DNA of 64,000 nucleotides, from NCBI GenBank assembly GCA_027475525.1, contig JAMWFC010000084.1:608258-672257 (forward strand). Reading direction: 5' to 3'. The translations under genes were made by a program, and so were the position numbers. Each line of letters begins with the position of its first letter. Position 1 is the first letter of the stretch. Shown here piece by piece: positions 22,369-34,128 of the stretch. The notes beneath the pieces were generated by a model. It saw only the letters and a list, made by a program, of their open reading frames with translations. It was not told the DNA's origin and ran no database searches. The stretch comes from Macrolepiota albuminosa (taxonomy: Eukaryota; Basidiomycota; Agaricomycetes; Agaricales; Agaricaceae).

Positions 22369-23834
22369 CCTCCCGGAGATGTGAACCCCCCTTGGATGGA
22401 CGAACTTGAATGGAGTTCGTCTGTATGTGTGTGTGTGTTGTGTATATATTTTTTATCTATCTACCTCGCTGTCCTCTGTCGATCTTTGTATATATCTACG
22501 TCTTACATCTTACAGCCTACAGCCTACAGCCTACGTCTTACGTCTTACGTCTTACGTCTGACATCTGACATCTGACGTCGTATACCTCACGTCTTACATC
22601 TTACATTCCTACGTACGCTCTTTGCTTTTGCTTTCTCGATGTGAATTGTGAATACTTCTTTTTGTTTTTGTTTTGTAGGGCCGTTTGGTGGAGTTGGAAT
22701 CATCCGTACTACGCTACGTACGACACACCACGACCCTTGTTACTAGTTCCTAATTCCCGATTCCCAATTCCCAATTCTCAATACCTAACCCAAAATCCAC
22801 AAAAAAACAAAAAAAACAAAAACGTATATACTTACATAGTGTACTATTAAAAGCTATCCACCCACCCACCTCACAAACTTAAATCAAAAAGCGAAAAACA
22901 AAAAACAATCACAGGCCTGTGCGAGAGTATATGATATATACTTTGCGGACCAGGATCAGGACCAGGACCAGCTATTCATAATCCACGACCTATATATAAT
23001 CCACTTGAGCAGCCAAAGCTTAGGGTATATTGTACAGTGTATCTACGTGCATGTCACCGCTTGCACTGGAAGGTGTTTCCACTGGGGAAAAAAGTGAAAG
23101 TGTATAGATATGTACAAGAGAAACCTCATTTCTGAAGTACCACTTTCGAGAACAGAAAATGCATTATGAAAATGTTTAATAACCATCATTCTAGCAGCCG
23201 ATTAAGCTTTATAATCTCTTTCTCAAGAAAAAGAAAAATGATTGTTTATGACATTGGTTCACTACCAAACAATATAATAGTCCATAATATACTGCTCCAG
23301 TATAAAAAGATCATATTTGTATTCAGAGTAAATCTTTCTTGTAGATTCCATCTATTGCATTGACAAGTCACAACCCAGTCTAAACACAGAAAGAAGTAAT
23401 TTGATTGTGTAGCTATCAGGAGACACCTCATTTCTTCCTTCTTTCACTCTTCATTTCTTCCTTCTCTCTTCATTTATTTCTGTTGAGGAGGAGACTCACT
23501 TGACAAGTCGACTCTACATCATACTTGACATTACATGTTTGTCTTACTATTTATGGATACCTCTCTCATATTTTTTCACTAAGCTCTCTGAGCCCTGTGT
23601 AAGCCATACAATTCAGACCAACACAAAACAGAACCATTTTATATTCTGAAAACATGAGAGTACAGTCTTAAGAGGAATCTGAGAGTAAGGTAAAAGAAGG
23701 AAAGAGAATAGAAAAGAGAAAGGAACCAGAACCCATCAGTATTCCATGACGAGCTGGCTATAGCAATCAGTATTTGCTACTTTTTACTGTTAAACCTTAT
23801 TTTTTCTGTCAGATCTAGAGATACATAGAGCACC

Positions 23835-23876
23835 ACCCCTCAGTCATACTATATTATACTGGTGTGACTGAGGGTG
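23835..23876. repeat. Inverted repeat (hairpin), CCTCAGTCA arms
   Basis: ACCCCTCAGTCA (23835-23846) pairs with TGACTGAGGGTG (23865-23876) around an AT-rich loop. A shorter version of the same arms occurs at 13183-13215. Confidence 0.75.
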
Positions 23877-23939
23877 AACTTATTTATTTACTCATTACCT
23901 CATAATTGTACTCACTCATAACTTGTAGACTAAATCTAT

Positions 23940-24300
23940 ATTTACACCTACAATTTCCTTATTTCTTCTTTCATTCTTTCACCTTACTGCTTCTATTCTT
24001 TCAACTCTATTTATTAGTACTATTTTCAGCCTCTGAGATGCTCTGATTCTTTAGCTATCATTCAGACAAGTGTGGCTGTCAGGGGACTTCTCATTTCTTT
24101 CTTCTTTCACTCCTTATCTTTTCACTCTCCTTTCATTCATTCTCTTATTTCTTCTGACATTATTTCATTTTACTGTTTCTATTCTTTCAACACTATCTGT
24201 TAGTACTATTCTCAGCTCTTGAGGTGCTCTGGTTCTTTAGCTACCATTCAGACAAGTGTGGGCCCTTCAGCACTGCTTCCAGACTGCTTACATAAGCCAG
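23940..24300. repeat. Imperfect tandem duplication, about 186-bp unit
   Basis: Two diverged copies share blocks such as TTAGTACTATT, GCTCTG(A/G)TTCTTTAGCTA and CATTCAGACAAGTGTGG. The same blocks are offset by about 186 bp (for example TCTATTCTTTCAAC at 23992 and 24178). Divergence is visible, so this is an old event, unlike the perfect 77-bp repeats. Confidence 0.7.
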
Positions 24301-24979
24301 AGTTTGCCCCTTATTTGTGCAATTGTTTGTGTAGGCAATTTTCAAGTTTTTAAGGTTTTGTTGTACTGTACAGTTGTTTCCTATGCTTCAGAGGCCCCAG
24401 AAGAGGCCCCAGGAAGCTCCCAAGAAACCTTGTCCATGAAATAGTGGATTTGAGGGCAAATTTTGACCAAATGTAAGTCCCAACTTTGCAGATTTGAGGC
24501 CTCTGATCATGCAAACTTTGTCTATAATATTGCAGATTTAAAGCTCAGCCAGATGAAATTTTTGAGATTTTGACTACAAAATTCTGAGCATTCAAGGCAA
24601 TCTGAGTCCCTTAATTGAGTGTATGACAGGTTCTCAACATAAATTTACATATCAACTTGTTACATGTGTAATAGCACAAAAAATTGCATTGTTGCCCCAA
24701 TAATCCTCACTTCAGTAATTTCCTGATTGTCACTTCATGTCTATCTTCCTCTCAGGGTGGTGAGACATAATAATCATCCTCTCACTATTGACAGTCAATA
24801 ACCTCACCCAACCCAGCTTGGATATCAACTCATAGAAAAGCTGCATTGAAGATTTTCTAATGTATATTCAGCTATTTACTCTGCACTCTGACAGATGTCA
24901 TCTTTCTTTACACTCTCTTGTTATCTGCTTATTGTGCATATGTCATAGTGTCAGCAATTGACGTGTACAGATTTGTAGT

Positions 24980-25145
24980 CTAGATAGACCAAATATTACT
25001 TAGTATCGTGCACGTCAATGCGGTATGAACTGAATTACCTAGATAGACCAAATATTACTAGGTAACTAATATGAGTATCATACTTCACTAAGAGATGAAA
25101 GATACACACCTCAGTATTGTGCACGTCAATGCGGTATGAACTGAG
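24980..25145. repeat. Interleaved short direct repeats
   Basis: CTAGATAGACCAAATATTAC occurs at 24980 and 25039 (59 bp apart). A near-identical block of about 31 bp containing GTGCACGTCAATGCGGTATG occurs at about 25002 and 25113 (111 bp apart). Confidence 0.8.
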
Positions 25146-25512
25146 GTGTGACAGAGAAAATGAAAAAAAAACATTTTAAAAGGGGGCATAGCTGAGCCCA
25201 TGTGATACATGTCTACTATGTCTTCAGTCAGGGGCTCAGAGACGTGATACACTTTTAACACATAGCATGTCTATGAAAGAAAAACATCAAGAACCTCCTA
25301 TAAAATGAAGCAAGTTTCCTACTGTTGTTGGTCATCCTCAAGTGCAAATGTCCAAACTCAATATTAATAGAATAAGAATAGGACAACCATTGCACTTAGA
25401 TATCTAACTCCACAAACAACAGCTGAAACTGAAAGAAACAAAATGATTTCTAGCTGTTATATTGTTTGTTATGGATTCTATATGCTAATACTGTTTCATC
25501 ATGCTTTGTTGT

Positions 25513-27505
25513 CTACAAAGTCTTGCAATACATCTTTCCTCTGTCTGTTTGCACTTTGCATAGCTTTAACTCCATTGGAACCGCAAGGAATGACGCAAAT
25601 AGGATGCCCAATGAGTCCGCAAAACCAATTGAGCCAATCTTAAATTCTTTCTCTTGGGCTGCACGCTCAAGGTCGTGCACAGACAGAGGGTTGGACGGTT
25701 CCTGATTGATGTGGTAGAACACATTAACGCTAATGTGATGTGTCAAAGATCAATATGAATGGCTGGGAAACTACATACTATGCCAGGCCACCACAAATGC
25801 CTTCAATTGTGATGAGCAAGAAAACAGTTACAATGCTTGCTGCGTTGGCAGACTCATCGTAGATCCCCACAGCAGACTCAAAGGTAAGGATAAGCAGGAG
25901 GAAACCTTGAATAAGCGCAGGGAGTGGAAGTAACCGCGAGGGTAATGGAGGGATGCCAAAAGATATTGATGACCGGGAGAAGAAAACGGGAATTTGATAT
26001 ACGAGCTAAATGAAAAGGATATCGACAACTGTCAAATTAGGGACTGAATAGTATTTGGTGGAATGTGTATACCTGCCACAAAGGATAGTAGTCACGCAAT
26101 GAGTGAACAAACATGCTTATAATAGGATGTTTATCTGCGGTTGGAATGGGATATATGAGAGTTGGTGCCACACCCTGGATGTAGGAGATCATGAGAGAAC
26201 CGTTTACAGCTTTACTCGATTTATATTACCTGGTTTATTGTATATTCAAACTGAATGCAATCAGTGCTGTTAGTTTGGGCTGACCAGGCAATGAACGTAC
26301 TAAATAAACGCCAACTGCATGTTGGTGAGCGAGCTAGAGTTTAGATAACTGAAACGAAAGGAAAATACTCACAGGCAGGTAACATATACTTCACAATAGA
26401 AGATTTCATGATGCGCCATTTGTCACTGAGTGTCAATGAGTAGCGCTGCTTTTGGATACCCAAATCTTCGATGGAGCTCCCTACTTCAAGGTGAGACGTT
26501 AAGGTTGACTCAGACAACGAACTCGTATCATCTTGGTCAAATGAAGCTGAAGAGTGTAGGAAAGCAGACTTAGAAGGAAGGAGGAAAAAGTATACAAGAG
26601 GGATTATGAAAGGCAAGACCTTAGCCATCAGGTATGAGGATCCACGACGAACGAGGTGTTTAGATGAACGCACTGTTGAAAGTCCAAGGCCAACTCTCAC
26701 ACCTAGACCACGAAGCTCCCACCATAGTAATGCACCAACGAGCCCCGCTGCTCCAGTTCCAGAAGCAAAATACCTAGGCAGGCATGAATTTAGTGTCTGA
26801 GAACTTCGTACAGTAGGTATTCACACGCACATTACGCTATAACCTCCAACAACTGGCGAATTATACGTCGTTGATAATTGTAAGAAAGTCAACTCGTTTA
26901 AACCTTATATTAGAAACGTCGACCCTGGTAACTTCACTTCAAGAATAGAATTCGCACAAACCTGAAGCGAAGGCAGTGAAACTGACACCTATCAACCGCA
27001 TGATTAGTCTTTCAGATGTTGCAACAATCTACATTGAAAGTTCCTCATGATGTTATCATGATGGAATGTTGTCCACCTACGATCATTCCGGTGAAACTGA
27101 GCATGCAACATGCGACCAACCGTTGGGTATATTGTATTCGTCCCTTCAGGAGATATGGCCATCCAAATTTCACGAGTAGGACTGGCGCGATGTTACAGAA
27201 AGTGATTATGCCCTTTGGCATTGATGACGGTAGGAGATCCTGCGCAGCCGATAGCACAATAACAAACAGAACTAATGAAAATGTTGAAGGTTGAATGACA
27301 GGAGCTAGGATGATTTACCATTGGTTATGACGCCGAAAAAGAAGAAGGAAGAATTGAGTTTCCATAAGAGCTTCCGTTGATCTGTAGAAGCATTCAGTGT
27401 GGAGCTGAATGAGTTAACATTATTGTATGTCGTCACCTCTATGAGCTGTATGTTTCTGCAATAGAACTTCAGTCTCCCCGCCGGACATGTCTGCTTCGTA
27501 TGCAA
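25513..27505 (-). CDS. CLN3/Btn1 (battenin) family lysosomal/vacuolar membrane protein
   Basis: Nine exons: 27505-27319, 27271-27081, 27028-26962, 26903-26836, 26796-26373, 26279-26230, 26174-26073, 26005-25779, 25729-25513, about 510 aa. Family blocks run from end to end: LSAAQDLLPSSMPKGIITF, FGWPYLLKGRIQYTQRL, LNELTFLQLSTTY, FASGTGAAGLVGALLWWELR, LPFIIPLVYFFLLP, FEYTINQGVAPTLIYP, YYPLWQLVYQIPVFFSRSSI, ITIEGICGGLAYVNVFY and the tail EFKIGSIGFADSLGILFASF. These form hydrophobic transmembrane segments. Btn1 proteins act at the vacuole and affect its pH and transport. Two parts are uncertain: the start, and the acceptor of exon 6 (about 26250-26300), where the conserved FEYTINQ frame needs an acceptor further upstream than the nearest AG. 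Confidence 0.9.
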
Positions 27506-27759
27506 CAGTTCGAATGGGACAGCGTGATATCGAATCGTGATAAATTGCCGTCACAAGGGGTCAAAGCTCGATTCTTCTCTCAGGCTTAGAATTCGAGTCA
27601 AGAAAGTAGCAGTTGGGGATGTAGGATGTCGTGAGGGTGTCTACCATCTTTCTCTCCCTGGCTTATATATGTCAAAGCAATGAATGAAGGCCACCAAATT
27701 AGGTAACTTTTGGTCAACCTATCAAGTGACGGCCTGCGTGAGGAATAGATTAAGCTTGG

Positions 27760-29620
27760 AACCAGCACAAAACCGTGCGTCGTACCTTCTCTTCTCTTTC
27801 TTCCGATCGACTGACCTATGTTCCTTGCTTTGCTATGATTGCCTTCATCCACGCAGAGATTCGGATGACCGTGTCTCGGACGGCATAAACCCCCACAACT
27901 AATTCGGGCGTCTTGAAGAGATACCGAAGGATCATATGTGTATACACAAAACTTCCATATGTCAATAATCTCACAAGCACTTCCTTGAGCAAATTCGAAG
28001 TGTCCTGCTCTCTGGTGGTACAATCGTCTCGTTCGCCAAGTTCGTATAGCAGACCAGTGGCGACGAATTGGTCATCCTACGTAGACGTGTCGAAAAATTA
28101 GCTTGTAACAAGCTCAAGGTTAAGAACGCGGGTCCATTAATATGTGTATCTGCAAGAGAGTCGTCATAAAGTAGCACACGATGGCATAACTCTCTTCCTG
28201 GACATCGATTCTGAGATAGCACAATGTCTCAACCAAAGTCGCTTCATGTGGCTTTAGTCGGGTGACCTTGGGCAACTCCTGTCAGTTTTCTAAGACAAAC
28301 TTTGCTAGGGGCTTGTACGTCAAAAGATGTTCAGAGTGACATGGTACCAAAAGCTAGTTCTTCATCGTCATAGGTTCTTTTTGAGCTTGAATCCGTACAG
28401 GATAAAGGGGGATCCAGATGACAATGATAGAAGAACATTAAGAGCGGTTAGAGGATCACCATAGGTCAGTAAAAGTTCATTATCAGCTATATCAACCATG
28501 AGCTGGAAAGAGCTTTCCAGGACCAAGACGCCAGATAATGCTGCCCTGCTGTTTCCGGAGCGTCACTGTGTGAGCCACAATGAGTTGTGTCGACACTTCG
28601 TATTAACCGATTCCCAGGTCTCAAGTGGAAGTGGACATCTCTAGATTTTGGAGCTGAGCCGAGCAAGGAGTGGTGACTTCGACACATCTTACAAGGAAAG
28701 ACATCAAGCCACCCAAGCCCGAGAGATCTGAGATTTTATAAATCAGCGTCCATGATTAGAAGTAGGCACTTTAAAATTGTGAGTATGAAGAAAGACCAAA
28801 CAGCTACTTCCTAACGAAGGAAAATCAGTTGCGGTTGAGGAATACGTACTTTAAGATTAGGTCCATCCAACGAGTTGAGTCACAAGCATAGTTTTAATGT
28901 TCGACTTTGTAGTGGGATATCAGAAACTATTGAAACGTCTTGTACACTAACATCAAGATACCTTGCACGAACACCAGAGATTTTTATGGGCGTATTACAG
29001 CCGTGATCGTCTATCGATGTCGATTGATTGGGCTACTTTGATCTCTATGAAAAGGTTTCAACAGAAGGCTGGAAGAGCACACAAATTTTCCCAGAACACT
29101 GGAGTGTGATAGAAATACTCGATTTGAAGCACTGACGACAGAGTGAACAATGCCGTCGAGTTAGACAGGAGACAGATAATGCCCAAATTTGGGGCCCGAA
29201 ACCTTAACTCGAAGTTAGGAGTGTTGCAATGACTGAGGTGGTGCAGAAGTGTAATAATACATATAGAACGATCATTAGACTGGCTAGAAGTATGTTATAA
29301 ACGAGCGATAGTTACCTAGCACTCTGTATAGTCGCATCTGAAGCTTCAAGAGTAATCGAACGAGGGTCTAGTTGAAGGAGGGCATGAGGGGCAGCTTAGA
29401 GAAGATTCCAGTGAAAACTCTGCGAATAGAGCACAATCTTAGAATCACTGACAATTTTCGGACTACGAGCATATCGAACATGGAAGACGCCGAGTTTTAA
29501 GATAAGGACACGAGTTTGGACCGTCGTTGGTAGCTGATAGACCGGTGTATTAGAACGTTCCTTGTGATTGCATTAATTAAGAACGATGCTAATATTCTCA
29601 TTCCCACTGCAACAGCCATT
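27760..29620 (-). CDS. Unidentified multi-exon gene (possible pseudogene)
   Basis: I do not recognise this gene. On the minus strand a series of open segments with intron-like borders reads like protein. In order: about 29570-29450 (TTVQTRVLILKLGVFHVRYA), 29390-29317 (LLQLDPRSITLEASDATIQ, donor GTAACT), 29239-29060 (NFELRFRAPNLGIICLLSN), 29028-28890 (TPIKISGVRARYLDVSVQDV), 28545-28410 (FQLMVDIADNELLLTYGDPL), 28283-28150 (LPKVTRLKPHEATLVETLCY) and 28075-27833, ending in a stop (DQFVATGLLYELGERDD, then TVIRISAWMKAIIAKQGT). Between 29317 and 29239 the splice phase is consistent. Other joints are not all resolved, so the gene could be decayed. It lies head-to-tail upstream of the CLN3 gene. Confidence 0.4.
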
Positions 29621-30973
29621 CGATGCTTAACGCTCGGATCCAACGCCTATCTCATTTCAACTGATACAGAGGTAGGTTTAACAGTCAGAAGGAGTGATGG
29701 TTGAATGAGAAGGAGCGAACGGGTTTCTCCGCCCTAAACCCCGGCTGTCCATCATGCTGCGCGGGCCGCGCCGGTAACTAGTCTATCCTTGGCCAGCATA
29801 TATAAGTCTTCTGGGTCTAACGGTGTTAAGTACTGCGGACTTGTCTTGGGCAGGAGTCATTTTATCTCGATGGGTACTCCCCAACCATTTCCTTTTCCAA
29901 GTGCACTGCTGATTTCCGCTCAACCGCCAAGTCAGTTCAAGCGCCGCTACCAGGTCACTTAAACCTTCTTTTACTAGATCACTGGAAAAGGTATCAATGA
30001 AACGTTACATGGGCACGGATTTACAAAGTTCGTGACATGAGGTGTCCGGATAGAAGGATTCGGTCACACTGTGAGCTGCTCAGAAAATATTGGTCTTTTG
30101 ATGCCCAAACGAGTTAGGGGTTCGCCACTTATTAATCATTCACCTATACTTAACACCGTTGTTAATAACCTCTTTGAACAGATGATGAATTTGACAAAAT
30201 ATCTTGTTAGAAACGTTCAGGAGGCACCAATCCATTATCGACGCTAGACTGCAGCGAAATCGTACTATCGTGAGCGCGTGCCTCCCTTATGCGGGATGGG
30301 ACTGGAGTAATCGTTCGTGTTTCGTCTTGACACCTGTGCCCGGAGTATATGCGCTTATAGACTAATTATAACCACAACGCGAAAGGACATCTGTCACTTC
30401 CACTTATGATGCCAACATCACATCAGTGTTACAAGCTCAAGATGTTCGGTAGCAATATTCGTCTGCGCCTTCCTCATGAACGCCAGCTACGACAGTGTGA
30501 TCCATTCCGGTAGTCCCGGGCTGTTCGAAGACGTGTGAAAGCCTGTAGTACGAGCTCCTTTTGGGATCCTCAGGTCAAACTATTCCCTCTCGGATCTCCC
30601 TGGATGGATTTAGAAGTGGCTTCTTTCTCATCTCAGATATACAAGGTGATTCTATGTACCCTAACAACAGAAGTAAATCGTGGCTGCCACCTCTGTCCTA
30701 GCGAAATTCACTTCCCTCGCGTGATATGTATGTGATGCTGCACATTGCGAGAATGAAATGCATCCTATTAAGAACAGCACTTTCCCGGTCTCCTGACGAT
30801 GATTCCCACCCCGTCACAGGCCCTTTGGTCAGATAGATATTCATAGTCGAAGTTCACTGAGAATCTTCAAATTATGGTTATCCCACTCGCATCTCCTCTG
30901 ACAGCACGTCCGAGTAGGTCATTCAAATCTTATTTATTTTCCACGTTTCATCCAAGACCTTTCCCATTTTCCA
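29620..30973. other. Intergenic region, no convincing gene
   Basis: A TATA-like TATATAA at 29799-29805 precedes an ATG at 29870 that opens a 30-codon frame. No longer gene model with normal intron lengths follows, so I do not call one. The rest shows nothing notable. Confidence 0.4.
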
Positions 30974-31366
30974 ATGGATGCCTCACGCACACGCACAGTC
31001 GAGTACCCGTTCAACCACTCTACATACTATACGCGGAACGACGACGACCCTTACACTTCGGAGCTTCCGGTGCGCAATGCAGAGTATCTTATACATTATA
31101 CTGACGAATATTTTCAGCCAATGAACAGCGAGGAGGATGTCCTCCAAGAACATTTGATGACACATCGTCAATATGGACGTGACAGTTCCTACCTTAATCC
31201 TATTTTTAAAAACAAAGGGGTTCGCGGAGGGTATCTCACACGGTTTCTTAAGGTCAGGACGCTTCACATTGAAAGTAATCTGACTAAGTTTTATGTGCAG
31301 AAGATGAGGAGGAATCTTCAGAGAGCTTATTGGAAAATGTCGGACAGACTATCACGCAGGAAATGA
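30974..31366 (+). CDS. Small hypothetical protein
   Basis: A complete frame of 130 codons (ATG 30974). The product is acidic and Tyr/Asp-rich at the N-terminus (YTRNDDDPYTSELPVRNAEY) and basic at the C-terminus (MRRNLQRAYWKMSDRLSRRK). A 48-nt in-frame GT-AG segment (GTCAGG...GTGCAG, about 31253-31300) could be an intron, which would shorten the product by 16 residues. I recognise no family and see no signal peptide or membrane segment. Confidence 0.45.
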   Translation: MDASRTRTVEYPFNHSTYYTRNDDDPYTSELPVRNAEYLIHYTDEYFQPMNSEEDVLQEHLMTHRQYGRDSSYLNPIFKNKGVRGGYLTRFLKVRTLHIESNLTKFYVQKMRRNLQRAYWKMSDRLSRRK

Positions 31367-31598
31367 ATGCTTTTTCAAACGTACGCTTCAGCGTATCCGG
31401 CTTGTATATCACCGATTTCTGTAACAATAGCTGATGGGAATCTATGGACCGTTTAGATCTTTAACGAGAGAACGTCCAAGAAACGTTGAAACGTTCAAGC
31501 TCAAGGTTTGCTGATTGGTTTTCCGGAGTCTTCGGGCCGGGCATAATCATGAGATCATATCATTTCTTTACTTTCACCGCTCGCTCGTTGTACGGATT

Positions 31599-32995
31599 AT
31601 GGCTGAGACACCACGTTCCATTGTAATCATCGGAGGCGGCATAATAGGGTGCACAACCGCCTACTATATCACTCACCATCCTTCTTATTCCTCGGATATC
31701 AAGGTTACCGTCGTTGAGGCTTCAGTACATGGAGCGGCTCAAGGGGCGTCTGGAAAGGCCGGAGGTCTCGTAGCACGGTGGGCGTATCCACAGCCTCTGG
31801 TAGCCGTCTCGTTCGATGAGCATGTACGATTGGCAGAAGTTCATGGTGGGGTCGATAGGTGGGGTTGGCGATATGTGAATTGCGGGAGTTGGGAGGGGCA
31901 GGGCGAGATAGTAGAAGAAGAATCAATTCCAGAAAACGATGATGACGACTTAGATCCGGGTTCTTTGAGTGGCCGGCGGAAAAGTTTACAAAAGACGCTC
32001 GGGCTTGGGGACGGAAAGCCAAACGCAAAGGGAAGCCGAAAGCACAAGGGCACAGGCTTACCGTCCGACCTCAACTGGATGCATTCGGAACTCACAGACT
32101 CCTATTCCCCTATGGCGCCTTACGGAGACACTGCTCAAGTTCATCCGTACCTCTTCACCAAAAGTATGCTGGCGCTCGCTCAGGAACGCGGCGCATCATT
32201 CCTTTACAGCACCCAAGCCACTAACATCACCACCTCACCAAGTGGTCACGTCACTGGGGTGGACTGCATTGTCACGCACCCTCAGACGTCTTTTGAAGGT
32301 GATCCAGAAGGTCAATTCCAAGCAAGAACCGAGGATATTCACTTGGACGCGACTCATGTCGTCGTCGCATCAGGTGCATGGGCTTCCCACCTCGTCCCTA
32401 CTCTCCCTTTGACAGGTACGCGTGCACATAGTATCACTATTCACCCTCCTTCCCGCTCGCTGCCCATCGCACCCTACGTACTTTTCACTGAAATCACTCT
32501 CCACACCACTACACGTGGATTGATACATTCGAGTCCTGAGATATACGCACGCCCTGGAACAGATGGCGAGGTCTATGCGTGTGGGCCTGGTGACGATGCA
32601 CCGCTTCCAGACTCTGTGGACAACGTTGTTATTGAGCCTCGTGCCTGCGATAATATCTGGGAGGAAGTTCGCAGTGTTTCAAAGGTATTGAGAGCAGGCC
32701 GTGTAGATCGCCGCCAGGCATGTTTCCTTCCAACTGTATTAGGACGGCGCCAAGGACCTATCATTGGCGCAGCGGACACTGTGGCGCGGGGATTGGTCGT
32801 GGCGGTAGGACACACCTGCTGGGTGAGTGTCATATTCTATCCGTTCATGAATAGACTGGCTGACACTATCACGATTCTTGGTTAAAGGGGATATGTAATG
32901 CACCAGGCACCGCACGAGCAGTTGCAGAATGTGTCATAGACGGCGAGATACTGTGCGCGGACTTGAAGGCCCTCCGTCCTGAGTTGTTTTTGTAA
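31599..32995 (+). CDS. FAD-dependent oxidoreductase of the DAO (D-amino-acid oxidase-like) family
   Basis: Exon 1 31599-32822, GT-AG intron 32823-32887, exon 2 32888-32995; 443 aa. The start ATG 31599 places the Rossmann dinucleotide motif IVIIGGGIIGCTTAYYI (GxGxxG) at residue 8 or so. An acidic end of strand 2 follows (VTVVEAS), then the FAD-contact region GASGKAGGLVARWAYP. The C-terminus GHTCWGICNAPGTARAVAE spans the intron exactly, matching the conserved end of this family. Substrate is unknown; relatives oxidise amine-type substrates. No targeting signal is evident. An insert rich in Asp/Glu/Lys (about residues 105-155) is unusual in length. Confidence 0.92.
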
Positions 32996-34080
32996 GTGTA
33001 TCAAGTTCGTCTCTATCATGAAAAGGAAAGTTCTTTGTTCATGGACTAAGGAACTCTGACAATTCTCAGTGTTCCCTTGGCATGCTCCAAGCATTAGAGG
33101 CTAGCAAATGGTACACATTTATGCAGCAGACCAAGCTAAATATATCAATTTCGATTACTTAGCAGATGGAGCTCGAAACAATTCGGGTGCAACATAAAGA
33201 TTATCACGGCGTGAGCTCGTTGAGTTGAGTATGCATTGAGATGTATGCCTGAGACATCACATACTCAGAAAACATCCAAGCCTAGTAAAATGTAGTTGCA
33301 GTAAATGATCCTACCGAAATTCAAAAGCTATGCAATGCAACTTCTGCCGCCCGTTTCAACTAACAGCCAAAAGGCAAATGAGCTCCACAGCTCTGCGACT
33401 AAAGAGTTTGAGAAAGGGATAAATCCGGAGCATGGGCCGCGGAGCGCAAAATAAAGGCAAACCCCTTGATTTGGCTTGAACCAGTTCGTTTGTACTTTTT
33501 TCGGAAATGTAAGATCATCTATCTCGCTCTTGATGATCATGATCGTTCTCATTCAACTGAGCTGTCGGTTCTGTCTTTTGAGGAACTTTCCAGTGCTTTG
33601 TCTACTCTCGCTATTCACGTTCATTGGTGCACGGCTGTCCGGCAGCTTTACTACGGAGACTACGGAGCTGCGCTCTACCTCGTGGCTTTATTTCCGGATT
33701 GATGCAATATATGTCAACTGAAATTTGGATGAAGGAGAAACGTATTTAAAGCGCTCATTTCCTCAGTCCACCCTAAGTCAGCGCTAGCGCTCGGTTAGGA
33801 CTTGACCCTCAACGTCCGTCGAGCACAGACGAACGCAGCTGACTGCAGACGCGTCTTGAATCCTGCACAACTTCTGTCATTGAAGTGTTTTTGCTGCGGT
33901 CGATTCTCGGCGGAAGTGACGATCCTGATACATATGATATAGTACGTATTTTCTACACGTCTCCCTTTCTTCGGTTCTTCCTTATCTCCTCCGGTCATAT
34001 CCTTCCTTCCCGTTTCTTTCGACAATTCGCGTGACGCGTCTTTTACTGCCCGCCTACTCACTAGACCCCCGAAATATCCG
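32996..34080. other. Intergenic region, no gene supported
   Basis: Several short open frames occur on both strands, but none has family resemblance, splice support or coding texture. Confidence 0.5.
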
Positions 34081-34088
34081 TATAAATA
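34081..34088 (+). promoter_or_regulatory. TATA-like box of the first Clp1-like gene
   Basis: TATAAATA lies 48 bp upstream of the chosen start codon at 34129, a usual distance when the 5' UTR is short. Confidence 0.5.
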
Positions 34089-34128
34089 TTGACACTTCAA
34101 TCAACCAACTTGCTGTTTTGTTAACACG

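Larger units (their letters stand above)
22369..25512. other. AT-rich intergenic block with local repeats
   Basis: No gene supported. From 22.5 to 22.6 kb there are tandem heptamers of the form CTTACGT/CTACAGC and CTGACAT, probably in the 3' UTR of the BAH gene. From about 23.1 kb the base composition turns AT-rich and pyrimidine-biased. It holds a hairpin (23835-23876), an imperfect tandem duplication with about 186-bp spacing (about 23.94-24.30 kb) and interleaved short direct repeats at 24980-25145. It could be an old non-autonomous element. Confidence 0.5.

Noticed and set aside
24980..25145. CRISPR-like spacing of short repeats
   Set aside because: Only two copies of each repeat at different spacings in a eukaryotic genome; not an array.
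29870..30060. TATA box and 30-codon peptide, possibly a spliced small gene
   Set aside because: Extending it needs a 24-nt intron and gives no family match; no CaaX end as in mushroom pheromone precursors.
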